Positions 49,481-62,357 are shown, counted from the first letter of the stretch. The stretch: 64,000 bases of DNA from Glandiceps talaboti (GCF_964340395.1 NC_135560.1:3596498-3660497); one strand, 5' to 3'. Translations and numbers: made by a program. The notes: a model not told the origin generated them from the sequence alone.

Positions 49481-49770
49481 GTGTAATATTAGCCTTACAT
49501 ATATGGCTTGATGTGAATTATTTAGCCACTTTTCACTACTTCAACACTAGTGTTTCCGTTCTGCTATTACATATTGTAGACAGTAAAATATACACCCTTT
49601 AGATTTCCATCACCCCATTCATGTAACCAGGCAACGGCTTATATGCTCAAGAAACCTTCATAAAGGCAAAAAGTATATCTAGGTCAATTCTGTTGTCGCT
49701 AACCATCAAACGAAAATACTCCACTAAATCGTTCAGAAGTATACTTTTATATAGATTTATTCCCAGCTAT
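49179..49770. repeat. Dispersed repeat, copy 2, disrupted by the palindrome
   Basis: It matches 42976-43354 on both sides of the extra inverted arm: 49179-49258 left, 49481-49769 right. Divergence is a few percent by eye, including an ATGGCTTGATGTGAA variant near 49502. Confidence 0.92.
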
Positions 49771-50792
49771 AAGATTTAATATCCAAGTGCATGACAACAA
49801 TATAGATTTACTGTATGCTTCAATATAAAACATGGTGTGGACTGGCTATGGCATGTATGGGGAAAACGTTCTTAAGTTTGTATATTATAATTACCTGGCT
49901 TCTTTTCATAGAATGTATAACAGCTGAGTTTGAGGGAAATCGACTCTTCGTTTTGATCTCGATAAAACCGTTGGTGCATTGCTGGGCAAATTAGAGTAGG
50001 CTGCTTTTGTTGTTTCTTTTTGCAAAGTTCAGGATATGTAGTCTGAAGTTAACGATTTTCCAAACACACTTCATAATTATAACCGTTTGAAAGTAATTAT
50101 ATAGACTTTATCAAGCGTATTGGATTGAACTTAATTGAAATGTACATCAGTATAGTATTGAAATGATGTACATGTTTTCACTTGTTGTGGAAGTTTAATC
50201 AAGAAATTATGCCGATATTAGACTAAAGTACAAGCGTGGATGGGAAAAACCTATTAACTTCCATTTGACATTATTTTAGCATTGAATGAAAATGTACATA
50301 AAAAACGAAGAAAGCCGCAAGGAAAGACATCTTTACAATGATCTCCTAAATAGCATAGGAATGGTTGATTCACAGTGCATAGTAAAGTAACTTTAATAAT
50401 ATACCTACTTGTAAAACTCTTTGCATTACATCCTATTCGCTATCGATAATTCATTAAGTAAACAAGAATGTAGTCAAGAAGCTACAATTCTGTGCTATCT
50501 CGTCTGTCTTATGCAAATCAGGTCTTTTTCATCTTCACAGACTGCTCACTACTATCAGTGACGCCACTTAAGGTTTGGAGGATGGCTCGTTGTGGGTCAG
50601 TGACATCATCAAGAGCTTTAACAGTAGCTTGCTTAGTTGTGATAGTTGTTTCCACGTTTCCTTCCGGGCTTTCATTGTTATTATCCATCTCATAGTTTGG
50701 AAATCTTAGCAGAATCAGGGAACTAGAGCTGTCAACAATAATATCCCCATATAGTCCCATTTCGCAATTTGATGTAGTGAAAATAAAAATTA
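49771..50792. other. Unassigned sequence
   Basis: Open frames near 50492-50695 (plus) and 50518-51063 (minus) overlap one another. The minus one is partly a translation of the GAAT repeat. No family recognised. Confidence 0.35.
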
Positions 50793-50862
50793 AGTGAGTG
50801 AATGAATGAATGAATGAATGAATGAATGAATGAATGAAAGAATGAATGAAAGAATGAATGAA
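50793..50862. repeat. (GAAT)n microsatellite
   Basis: About 16 units of GAAT with GAAA interruptions. Confidence 0.95.
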
Positions 50863-51084
50863 GAGATCGAATTGGTCAATTAATTGATGAAAACAGTGTG
50901 GAATTACAAACCAAACAAATTGATGAACGAATGGAAGATAAGAATAGCACATTATGAAAGAAGTCGTAGGAAATAGAAAACTTTGTCGAGAAGAAAAGTA
51001 GAGCAGATTTAACCTGAATGCCTCCCATAAGGGCAAACCATAGGTTTTTGCTCCTACAAACAATGTTGGAATGCATTCTTATTA

Positions 51085-51982
51085 TTAAGGATATAGCCTA
51101 ATTACCGAAAATAAGTAATTATGCACATTAATCATTAAAAATAAACACTATGCTAACATGCTTTACAGGACATGTGTGCTTTGTTAAGGTCGATGTCTGC
51201 CAAATTACATGGAATTTGAAGCTTGCATGCTAAATATATAACCTAATTACCAACACCCATTAATTATGCAAATTGCTCATTAAAAATACGTACTATGCCA
51301 AGAGATAGACTTTAGAAGACATACGTGCATACTATGGTTGATGTGTGTACCATACTTTGCGGAATTTGAAGTGTGCATTCTCTAGATATGACAATTATTC
51401 CAAATCATGAATTATACAAGTTACTCATGAACTCTAAAAACTAGGCCAACAGGCTGTATATAATATATGTGCTTTGTTATGATAGATATATGCACACAAT
51501 GTTACGGAATTTGAAGTGTGCATTCTTTAGATATAGTTTAATTGCTGAAAATCTTTAATCATGCAAATTTCTCATAAAACTATAAGCTACATCAAAAATC
51601 ATTATAACACATGCGCTTTGTTATGTTCAATGTAAACTGAATTTGAAAATGCGTTCTTAAGATATATAGCCTAATTACCAAAGCTCATTAATTATGCAAA
51701 TTATCCATTAAACTATAAGCTACATCAATAAGCTGTACAGCAGATATGTATTATGTTATGCTTAATGTATAAACCAAATTATATTGAATTTGAAGTATGC
51801 ATTCTTAAGATATATAGCCTAATTGCTAAAGGCCACAATTATGCAAATGACAAATTAATCCTCATTGGATGTGTAGCAAGATTTGTAGCAAGTTTCATTA
51901 GAATCGGTGCTACAGGTTTTGAGATATCGTGTCCATAGATAGTTAGAGAGAAGCATAACAAAAATTCCCCTTAGCGGAGGTA
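51085..51982. repeat. About 147-bp unit array, reverse orientation to 44621-46460
   Basis: ATTAATTATGCAAATT-like phrases occur near 51115, 51261, 51407, 51557, 51687 and 51836, a step of 146-150 bp with one short step. They are the reverse complement of the unit at 44924. The array ends CCCCTTAGCGGAGGTA (51967-51982), the inverse type of the ACCTCCCGTAAGGG end at 44621. It is clearly the same family but an older, more diverged copy. A plus-strand frame at 51753-51938 lies wholly inside it. Confidence 0.88.
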
Positions 51983-52299
51983 ATAATGTGGTACTTTATG
52001 TTAGGAAATGATATGCAAAATCTTCCTACGATATTGTAACAATAATCACGATTTTTACTCTTTATACATCAATACGACGTATTACCACCAGTACAAGTAT
52101 GGAAGTAAAAGTATCTATCATACAAACTAGAAGATGAAGCGACACTACCAGCTCCCTAAGATTAAATGAAATCGACAGTTTCATCATTTAATTAACATTT
52201 ATTCATTAGTGAGTATAAAAACGACTTCACTCTTCCACTTTACTAAGCTTCATTTAAAAAAAAAGAATATCCAAACGTAGTCACATATACTGTATACTA

Positions 52300-52300
<1 letters not shown>
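51983..52300. other. Unassigned sequence
   Basis: Nothing recognised. Confidence 0.35.

Positions 52301-52381
<81 letters not shown>
52301..52381. repeat. (TA)n microsatellite, about 40 units
   Basis: Pure TA run. Confidence 0.97.
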
Positions 52382-52385
<4 letters not shown>

Positions 52386-54093
52386 TAATAACAAACTTAA
52401 CCATATAATATCTATTATATGGAAATGTCTCTATTATACACAAAAAACAATGACCCAATAACCAAACCAATTTTGAGATACCTCCTTGGAAGCCATAATG
52501 TATTATAATCTTGAACTTACAACTTCGTGAGTGTCAATCAATTGATGCATTCGTTGTGTCATACAATCCAGATAGATACGATTATTCTTGACACATGTCA
52601 TATGATATGACTTAATGTATCTCACGAATCAGTGATATCTGTAACCTCAGACCACTATAATGGTCTGAACTGTAACCTAGCCATAAATCGTTAATGATTC
52701 TATGTTCCAACTTCAATAATTATGTGAAACCGGAACCACGTTACAAAACATATAATGCTCTCAACAAATTATGTAACCGATATGCGGATTGATGTTCTCA
52801 TCACTCTGTCCGTCAGTTATCAATGTAGATAGGGATATTGAGTCAAGTAAAACAGAAAGATGCTTTGCAATTAGTACTACGACATTGCTGAGGTTATTAT
52901 TGGTTCAAGTCGAATGATGATGGTGGGTTTTACAGAGTGTCTACTTTCTACATAATTGCTCAAAGATCAATCTAGGCAATCATAGCTGTACACTATGAAT
53001 GTCTTTATTCATCCTCCTAGTAGACACAAATCTATCTTATATTCATGTATTCCATCTGTATGGAATTTGTTAGATTTCGAATAGATTGTATCATTGTAAG
53101 GCTGCTATATCATTTTTAGAGTTTCCCCTCTCCGAATTGGTAAGTTCTATAACATATTACTGGATGAAATATTTGCAGATATCATATATGAACATCGGCA
53201 CCCCAGCCACGTTATTAAATATTGTGAACGATCGATATAAATAGAAAGGTAAATTATAAATATATATTATATATATTCCGAATTCATATTAAATTCATAT
53301 GAATCATATTCATTTGGAATAATATATATTCCGAATTAAAAGAAAGATTATGTAAAGTTTATACCAATCAATAACGGCAGGGGGGAAGGGGCCTGGGGAC
53401 AAATTATTTTGGTCAGAATTTTTTCGCAGCCACCCCTTCACGCTCTCAACAAAGTCCATACTTGTCCATACAGTACTCCAACCCTTCACTTCAGTGAGAG
53501 TTGTACAGTATGGTACAATACATTAAACTAACAGTGGAAATCAATTTCAGCGTCCATACATCACAATGAGAGATATCACTTGTTATATCAGACACCAATA
53601 AACGACGTGGTATTATATGTAGTACAGGAATTTGTATTGGCTAGCGTTAAGTTACAATAAAGGATAACAACTTACTATTAACCAGTGAACATTAACGTTA
53701 CGTGAAGAGCGATACAAGCGTAACTTATCGTTCATAGATATCATGGCAGAGATACATTCCTCGCTGTTTGAAGAGGCCTCACAATCTAAAGTGTCTGTTT
53801 GATACAGATTTCATTAAACAAACGAAGGGGCAACATTATTGACCCATAAGGATTACCGTGACAACGTGTTGTGATGTAAATTTAATGTCATTGAGATAGA
53901 ACATAGCGAGGACACAATAATTTGAAAATTTCAGTGCACATAACCGGTGACAGAAAGGTCTAGTCAAGTTCGTGGAAATTGCACAAAGTTTTACGATTTT
54001 TTAAAATTGTCAATTGAAACAATTTTTTACCTTTATATTGCCTTTATATGTTGTCGATATGTCGTTATCAATTTACAACGTGATGATCATAAT
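52382..54093. other. Unassigned sequence
   Basis: A/T-rich partial palindromes around 53262-53335 (ATATATATTCCGAATT and its inverse). GCCACCCCTTC near 53431 and GGTACAATACATT near 53513 resemble phrases at 54553 and 54616 in the transposon that follows and may be a fragment of that family. Confidence 0.4.
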
Positions 54094-54098
54094 GTAAA

Positions 54099-56203
54099 CA
54101 GGGCCGTAGCCTGACCATATTGCGAAGGGGGGCAGAACTTTGTCTTGGTGCAATCATGCATTTAGAATTTAGAAAAGTGCTAATTTACATAAATTTGCAT
54201 ATAATTTACATAATATATATTTTAGCATACGCAATTTAATACATGTAAGGTCAGAAAAAATATAAAATGCTTGTCAACGGGTAACCTAACCCATTACATT
54301 GGGTAAGTAGGTCGATTTCATTTTTTTCATAATGCTTGACAAGGATAAAACAAACCATATAAAATGACAGCAAAATATTTCAGGTCGAGTTCAGATAGAA
54401 CTTATTCAGTCATCTTGATACTATCTCATGTAATTTGTCTGCATAGCTACAGTTAGGAAATGTACACAATTTACGGTTAAACAAATGGTGTAGTTCCTCG
54501 CATCCTCTCTTCTCAAAAAATGTTAAGCCCCGCCAATAGAAACTCAAGCATTATTTTAGCCACCCCTTCCCAAGCTTCTGTCACCTACACTACAGTGGAG
54601 ATATAAAATCATATGGTACAATGATACATTGGACGGAGACAACTCCAAAGGTGAAAAAAAATCGAAAATAAGACAGTGTAGGAGGCCATTTAGAGGCATA
54701 ACATATCAAACCATAGACATAATAAAATACCAGAATTGAAACAATTATGTATTACATATTATCTGGAAGTGTATTTTGTTGTGGCAAAGCTGAAAGATAT
54801 ATTATGTGGATGTGCACATAGTAAATGACTTCTCCTGAAGTTTAATTTCGTTCCAAAAAATCCCGAATAAAGAGCAAAACATTTTAAGACTTTCAGACTT
54901 TTGATGGCCCAATGGTCGTAAACTTTTGTTCAATTCTTTTTAGTACACATTGGATATTTAATCTCAATTCATGCTTGTATGCAACATCAGAGCCAAGTAA
55001 ACCACTGTATGAGATATTATATAATTTGGAATAGACTCAAATGTATATTGTTACATGTACTATTCAGAAAATATTTTTAAAAAATCCATAATTTTGAAAA
55101 AAAAATGCGAAGCCCACATGAGGATATATTGCCCATCACCAGAAAAAAACATATATGGGTAGGTTGAACAGCTTTTTCATTTTTTCAGGCCTAATGTCGT
55201 ATCTTTCAAAGTAGTTGCCAAAAAGATGTCACATTCAAAGTAAAAAAGAATGGATGGTGCTTTCTCAAATAAGTAACACAACAAAATAATCATTTTGTTT
55301 ACCCAACTCCCAAAACTGTTATGGCCTCGTTTATGTTGGAACCCAAGGTGAACTCAGTGAATTCTCCTTGTCATTATCATTATAATGGAAATTGAAGTTT
55401 GGATTTTGATGTCGAAGGTACAGCTCTGTTTACAAATTCTGGGCCATTCTTTCCATAGCAAATTGTCGCTTCAAAATGAATTGCGGAATAACGCTATTGT
55501 CAGTGTGCAATGAGATAATTATATCAAACAACATTTTAACCAAAGACAACGTCGAACACAATTATTGAAAGAAATATCTTCAAATAGTGGATCTTAAACT
55601 GCGTACCTAGTTTAATAGTTTTTCAGGGCCACCAAATATTCCAAAAAGAGATCTGCCGTTTTATCAGCATGAAATGTTTTAATATAAGGAACAAGATGTA
55701 AATGAGATCGAGCGCATCTTCGGAGTCACGAGCCACTGCATGCAGCATAGCAGGCAACCTCACGTTGAACGATTTTTTCCGTCTTTTTTTTGAGTTTCAC
55801 TCGCTGACATTATAATTGCGACTTGCTGTCTTCAATGAAGGAGACTTTCAAGACTACTGTTACTCGCAGAAAATGCACAGTGCATGTGCGCACTTCTTTT
55901 GTACTTTCCCGCGCAAAAAATGTTAATTTGCTGCAAAATGTTACAATTTTTAACTGGACACATTTTAATTCAAAGTTAAGCCAGCATACAATAGTGATAT
56001 ATAAGATACATATTAGCCATGAGTCAGTGTACAGTCACTTTAGTGAACTATCCATTGAAATCGCGCATGCTAGGAATCGTCACGTAAATAACGATTTTAA
56101 TAGCATCGCTATGTATTCAAAAAGTAGCTTTTTTTCTTTCTTTTTTTCCAAAATCTCAGGGGCCAGCTGCCCCCCTTGCTCCCCCCCGCAGGCTACGGTA
56201 CTG
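54099..56203. mobile_element. Non-autonomous DNA transposon, copy 2 (2105 bp), 5-bp target duplication
   Basis: Left end CAGGGCCGTAGCCTGACC, right end GCAGGCTACGGTACTG, so the terminal inverse begins CAG on both sides. An exact GTAAA direct repeat flanks it (54094-54098 and 56204-56208). It is the longer relative of 12225-13696: it carries about 400 bp near 54245-54640 and about 180 bp near 55260-55450 that copy 1 lacks, so copy 1 may be a deletion derivative. The open frame 55823-56440 crosses the right end and is not conserved as a frame in copy 1, so I do not call it a gene. Confidence 0.9.
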
Positions 56204-56208
56204 GTAAA

Positions 56209-58045
56209 TACAGTAACTATAGCGTACATAATAGTAGCCAGGTGGCAGCGCATGCCTCAAAATGATTCGGCTGGACATCATTTCATTTTTCAAATGGAAA
56301 AACCTGCTACAATTTGTGACTTTAGTATATTCCGTAGCTTTCGTTACTTTCAAAACTTTAACCCCCGGGACTCCCTCTCTGACGTCATACAGTTGATGAG
56401 TTTTCAATCATTGGTAACTGATTCTGATACGGAAATGTAAATGGTGGTAAGTAAAGTGATAATATTTGTGCACTGTGAAGGGCTTGATTGTGTGTCATAT
56501 TTAACTCGGTATTCGCACTCTGTCTGTAGTAATACTTTTAGCTCTAGTATGCAGTTGTAGAGACGCTTTTGAAACGTTACAATGACAGTCTCGCACTATC
56601 TGACCGGTACTTGCAAAGTAGAAAGGGAAATGGAAAAATTAAAGGTTGTTACTATAATAACGTTGTTGCATAGACGACACTTTCCATACAACCCCGATAC
56701 TAGTACTGTTTGTATTTAAACCTTATGAACTTTGAAAGTGGTTGTGGTCGTTTTATAGATTACCATTTGACCCTTTTGGACCTGATCATATGACTTGAAA
56801 TTATTTATCACATTGTTCAAATTAGTGATATTTCTATGATATACTATATATTTGTATCCTTAAATGGAACATTAACTAACCTCTGATCATGCGTCCCCCC
56901 AATTTTCCCTTTCTACCTGATCATCTTAACATATTATTTGTGACAATATGGCTTGAAATGAACATTTCAAACCCTAAACTTAGTAAAACTTTACTGTGAC
57001 AACTTCTCAAATTTATTTTAAGTAATGAACCTGTAATTGTTGTGCTGAAACATTTGTGATGTTCGCGATCGGAAAAAAGTACGATACCACACTTTAAGAT
57101 GGTCGATTACAATTGTTATATCAGGAGACACTACCACCACGGTAGTTTATAGCTTTTAGAAATAATTGAAGTAAACTATTGCATTCATACAATTTGCACA
57201 ATTGAATGTTATCGTTTTTAGAAATCAAGCTCCGAACAATTTGCATGGTTTGATGGTTTTTAAATGTCATATATAAGTATGCACTTAGGGGATATTTATA
57301 TATACTTATTTTAGTGCTACCTTCAATTCTCAAACTGTCATATATGTCATCGACAACAAATCATCATCGTAAACCATAACCACTTTTACGACATCGTCTA
57401 TAAACCATAGCCTCTTTTACGGCATCGTCTACGACATCGCCAAATAGGTTCACAGTGTCGCGGAAGAAATAACAGCTCGATCTGGTTTGCGAGAATGCAA
57501 CAAATATAACAGTAATACAGAATAAGAGCTGGTATTATAAACAGTCCGATAAAGTTTTAGACATGTCCATAAAATGAGATATTACTAGTGAAGGATCGAT
57601 AGAACGCCACGTTATCAATTTACGTAGCTGTTTCACGTTTTTCAGTTTTATGATCTCATAAAGTTTACTTTATCTAGATCTGCCAAGTTTACTTTATCTA
57701 GATCTGCCAAGATATATATGATTGATGGCGCCATTTACATTGTGCTCAACTGGTGTAATAACACTTTCATAAGAAAGGTTACCTCTGGTCATACATTGTT
57801 CATCTGTCGTCTTGTATGTTAAAATTTGACAACGGTTTTCGTCTATCGGAAATAGTTATCCAGAAACGGGGTTAAAACGCTTGTGTGAGCATTGCGCAGG
57901 CGGAATGCAGGCACACACTTTTTTAAAGGTCAGTGGTGATTTTGCCTTGAGCCTTGTATTGACTTCAAATTTCAAGTTTTGTATAAAACTATTGCGCTCT
58001 GCCACTGCAGTATACAGCACTGTCTTAGCAGATTGATACTCACCG

Positions 58046-58046
<1 letters not shown>
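56209..58046. other. Unassigned sequence with a small 25-bp duplication
   Basis: AGTTTACTTTATCTAGATCT and GCCA occur twice in tandem (57661-57710). TAAACCATA..C.CTTTTACG and CATCGTCTA recur at 57370-57440. No gene was recognised. Confidence 0.5.
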
Positions 58047-58087
<41 letters not shown>

Positions 58088-58097
58088 ACACACACAC

Positions 58098-58162
<65 letters not shown>
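58047..58162. repeat. (CA)n followed by (TA)n
   Basis: CA run to about 58100, then about 31 TA units. It abuts the left arm of the foldback element. Confidence 0.97.
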
Positions 58163-58774
<612 letters not shown>

Positions 58775-59000
58775 TATTAACCCAATATTTCTTTTCGCGA
58801 GTGACATAAGGGGCCGTGTTACTACAGGTCACAAAATGAGTGGTAACAAATTCTAACGTCTCGAGTATCATCGTCCTAAAATGTAATTTATGGAAAAATA
58901 TGAAGAAAATAATGGTGATTTGGAACATGAAATCCCAAATTATTGTTCGAAAAGGTTCAACCAACCTAGCTTGTGTGTGATATACTAAATACATGTATAA

Positions 59001-59215
59001 GCCATGTATGGCTTCAAGGAGTATCCCTTATATATGTACGTGTATTGCTTCAAGGAGTATATCCCTTAGATATAGTATGTGTATGGCTTCAGGGAGTATA
59101 TCCCTTATATATAGTACGTGTATGGCTTCAAGGAGTATATCCCTTATGTATATTACGTGTATGGCTTCAAGGAGTATATCCCTTAGATATAGTATGTGTA
59201 TGGTTCCCTTGATCT
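59001..59215. repeat. Minisatellite, 39-bp unit, about 5.5 copies
   Basis: GTGTATGGCTTCAAGGAGTA followed by a TATCCCTTATATATAGTAC-like half at 59040, 59079, 59118, 59157 and 59196, with a shortened first copy near 59004. The period is a multiple of three, so frames stay open on both strands without implying a gene. Confidence 0.95.
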
Positions 59216-59570
59216 TTGCATAGTCCATGATTAAACTTTAAAATCTCCGAGGTAAATGTCAAATTACTCTTCTTTGAGTAAATCATCCGATTTTGATAGC
59301 TTATCTCCGACCTAACCTATTACAAAGTCGTTGAAGTCAAGTATTATTGTAGCCTAATTCTAATAGGAATTTAGTAACCTTGTGTACATAAGGTGATGAC
59401 ATTTTGAAAACAACCATCAATCACTGTACAGGCAACATTTTCTATTAGATGAGGTGTGACCGGACACGCGTAAGACGTACAGTTCTGTGTGTTATATCAC
59501 GGTTACCATTCCATCCATCCATCAATCAAACTACCTCTCCATCAAGGAATCCAACATTACACCCACCCAC
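59216..59570. other. Unassigned sequence
   Basis: No feature recognised apart from short CCAT repeats near 59509. Confidence 0.35.
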
Positions 59571-59737
59571 TCCCCCACCCACTCACTCACTCACTCACTC
59601 ACTCACTCACTCGCTCGCTCGCTCGCTCACTCACTCACTCACTCACTCACTCACTCACTCACTCACTCACTCACTCACTCGCTCGCCCACCCACTCACTC
59701 ACTCACTCACTCACTCACTCACTCACTCACTCACTCT
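59571..59737. repeat. (CACT)n microsatellite with CGCT blocks
   Basis: About 38 tetranucleotides. Frames here (THSLTHSL) are repeat translations. Confidence 0.97.
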
Positions 59738-60256
59738 TAGTAGACGTACTACATTGTAGCATTTATAAGATATCATTACTAATTCAAGAGAATATACAAA
59801 TCAAGATTTCATCACTGTAATATCATTCTCAATATGTTCTAGATGTCGTTGTTTATTACAAACGAACAAATTAGTCTACTAGTAAGACTATAGTGGTATT
59901 CAGTTTACCGGTATAACATTAATTACTGATATGGTGTAAAGAGAACTGAATAGATGAATGCCAATATATGTATGGATTTTAATCACATTCAATAAGTTGT
60001 GTGTTCAACGTGAGTTAAGTAACTCTCTTCTACGGTAAATATGCAATATTCACCTAAAATGGACTAAAATGTTTGGTTATATAAGAAATAGGTTATATAC
60101 GTCAACTGAAATCTATATAATTTCAAGCTTAAAAATATCCATTTAAGACCATTTCATAACATCAATTTCATTGTTCGTATATTTCAATTTCATAATACGC
60201 CTGCTACGATTTTCCTTATAGGGTGAAATGTTTGAAATCAAGATCATGAATGTATT
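59738..60256. other. Unassigned sequence
   Basis: Nothing recognised. Confidence 0.35.
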
Positions 60257-60259
60257 TTA

Positions 60260-60804
60260 GGGAGCCTTCAGTAATTACAAGTTGGGGGGGGGGATCAGGC
60301 TCGAGCTTTAGTGTAAAATATAGCCCTCTCCTCCCCCTGTGGAATATTTGAAAAGGATACTATCCCAGAACCTATGGTTTAAAGGACTTAATCCCACCGC
60401 TGCCACCATGTTGGAATTTTTAAACCATTGTTATTTCCGAACTACTAACCCAAATATTATTGTCTTTCGAATGTCTGTGAAATTGACACTGTATTAATCA
60501 ATACCATTTTGGTTCTCATTGGCCGAGCTGAAAACTAAAAGATTAACTTCCAATCAGTAGATGGGCACACTCCCACCGTTCTCAGGCCAGAGGTTAGTAC
60601 ATCTAAAAATTATCCCTAAAATCTGACCGAACTGTCTCCGTTTTACTTCTGTGAAACCCACTTCTCTCTTCACGTCACACCTGGCAATTAATTGACTACA
60701 GGGTTGTTAGCATCCCATTTTCTAAAATATGACCTTCCCCAAGAACCCTTTTGCAAAAAGTGACCCACCCCCTAATTCCACCCTTGTTATTATACAATCC
60801 TTCC
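60260..60804. mobile_element. Harbinger-like MITE family, third copy (about 545 bp)
   Basis: The left end GGGAGCCTTCAGTAATTACA is identical to the copy at 31710 and is preceded by TTA. The right side carries GTGACCCACCCCCTAATTCC and a decayed CCCTTGTTATTATACAATCC terminus. TCTCTTCACGTCACACCTGG near 60665 matches the copy at 35423. The right boundary is approximate. It lies about 340 bp from the 3' end of the receptor gene. Confidence 0.65.
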
Positions 60805-61145
60805 GTACGGATAGTAGGAATCATTCTTACATTACAATAGCTGAAGGGTGTCATACGTGTACGCACACAGACAAGGTCAACAGGCTTAGTGAATGGAAAT
60901 ATCCGGTATGTTTCTTACTTCCGTATAATAAATACATGTACGATAATTTGTAATGAAACTAAAAAAATATCTTCAGTACAAATGTTACATCTTTAGTTAA
61001 GCTTGTCTGGCGCATTTATGATGCTTTACGGCAGTAGTGAAAACATTAGTGTTCAAGAATACGATAGAGTTGTCTTTGAGATACATGGTTACCAGTCATA
61101 CAAGTGGTCATGCGTAGACAATACATCACAGTCATGGTACAATAA
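60805..61145. other. Region downstream of the receptor gene (3' side)
   Basis: Probably holds the 3' UTR of the minus-strand receptor. No clear AATAAA on the minus strand was identified. Confidence 0.4.
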
Positions 61146-62357
61146 CTATGTTGTAGTTTCATAGTAGACGTGACATTGTCTCTTGTTAAAAGTCTGATCA
61201 CTATCAACTTCAGAGCGACTGGGACTCTCTGTCGGACTACATTTACCAATTGTAGGCGATGTTCTCCCCGTGGTTCTTGTGCTACATGATCCAGTATTTG
61301 TTCTTGGTGTCATAGGATACTGTGAGTTACTGCCATTACCATTCCACGTGTGCTCGTTAATAACTATACGAGGTGTGCTTTTAAAACCTTTCCGCAGCAA
61401 TTTCGTGATGGTTTCACGGAAGTCTCGACGCACGTATGTATACACAACTGGATTGAGACAACTGTTGACGTACGTCAGTGACGTGGTGAAAAAATAGGCA
61501 ACTTTTAAGGCTTTGGTCCGATCATCTGAGTTAGTTAATGTAATCATTACTTGGGTAATCCAGAATGGTGACCAACAAATAACAAACAAACAGATTGCAA
61601 GCAAAATCATGACTCCTACCCTACCAATGCGATGTCTACTCTGGGGTCTTCTCGTTCCATTGTATAGAAACAAGACGATGTTAACGTATGATATGGTAAC
61701 GATAAGTAAAGGCAACACAAATCCTAAGGCGAAAGCGTAGATGACAAATGTTTTCTTGATATAACCTGGGCAAACGACATTACATACAGTTACACCGGCG
61801 AAGGTTTGTGTTTTGGCATATATCCATAAAGGCACAGATGCTAAACCCGATAAAATCCACAGAACAATACATACTATCCTCGCCATTTCAACAGTACGGT
61901 GAGTTTTGGACCAAATCGGGTGCACTACAGCCACATATCGATCCACGCTCATGGCTGTAAGTGTAAATATGCCGGTGAACATATTCAGTCCATCTATACC
62001 TGTTATGATTTTACATAGTATGTCTCCGAACATCCACTTTTTCGTGCTGTTAAAATAAGCCAGAAAAGGAAGACCAAGCAAAAACAGACAATCGGCTGCA
62101 GCAAGATTGAAGATATAAACGTCAGGCACCCATTTCCAAGCTCGGCATCGTACAACAACAAATATCACTATAGTGTTACCAATCAAACCCGATACACAGA
62201 TAATAGTGTAGAATGTTGGAATGAAGAAATGAAACATCCAATATGGCAATACTCCGATACCTTCATTATCAAATTCATTGGTTTGATTACTTTCACTCAT
62301 GGCGTGCACAGCAGTAACATTTCTAGGCGAACTTCCCGACAATAATAAGCTGTACAT
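61146..62357 (-). CDS. Rhodopsin-class GPCR, somatostatin/allatostatin-C receptor-like, intronless
   Basis: The single exon encodes 403 residues, the usual size for this family. It is a plasma-membrane peptide receptor, probably Gi/o-coupled by family analogy. I start at the ATG at 62357; the frame is open further upstream but has no earlier ATG. Seen: N-glycosylation sites NVT (13) and NQT (24) outside; seven hydrophobic segments; GN (60-61) in TM1; D89 in NLAAAD of TM2; C115 before TM3; DGLNMFTGIFTLTAMSVDRY (122-141), with D122 at position 3.32, the residue that meets the ligand lysine in somatostatin receptors, and an intact DRY; W167 in TM4; P216 in TM5; CWSP (261-264) in TM6, where CWLP or CWAP is commoner; Y296 and NPVVY (302-306) in TM7. 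The tail is Ser/Thr-rich with no obvious palmitoylation Cys. Opioid, galanin or urotensin relatives are the main alternatives, but the TM3 block favours the somatostatin/allatostatin-C group. No broken codons seen. Confidence 0.92.
   Translation of the reverse strand: MYSLLLSGSSPRNVTAVHAMSESNQTNEFDNEGIGVLPYWMFHFFIPTFYTIICVSGLIGNTIVIFVVVRCRAWKWVPDVYIFNLAAADCLFLLGLPFLAYFNSTKKWMFGDILCKIITGIDGLNMFTGIFTLTAMSVDRYVAVVHPIWSKTHRTVEMARIVCIVLWILSGLASVPLWIYAKTQTFAGVTVCNVVCPGYIKKTFVIYAFALGFVLPLLIVTISYVNIVLFLYNGTRRPQSRHRIGRVGVMILLAICLFVICWSPFWITQVMITLTNSDDRTKALKVAYFFTTSLTYVNSCLNPVVYTYVRRDFRETITKLLRKGFKSTPRIVINEHTWNGNGSNSQYPMTPRTNTGSCSTRTTGRTSPTIGKCSPTESPSRSEVDSDQTFNKRQCHVYYETTT

Noticed and set aside
52891-52935. 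GGTTCAAGTCGA near 52909 considered as a tRNA or SINE B box
   Set aside because: No A box at the proper distance and no cloverleaf could be drawn.
55823-56440. 205-residue plus-strand open frame
   Set aside because: It crosses the right end of the transposon at 56203 into unrelated flank, and the frame is not kept in the other copy, so it is not a transposase.
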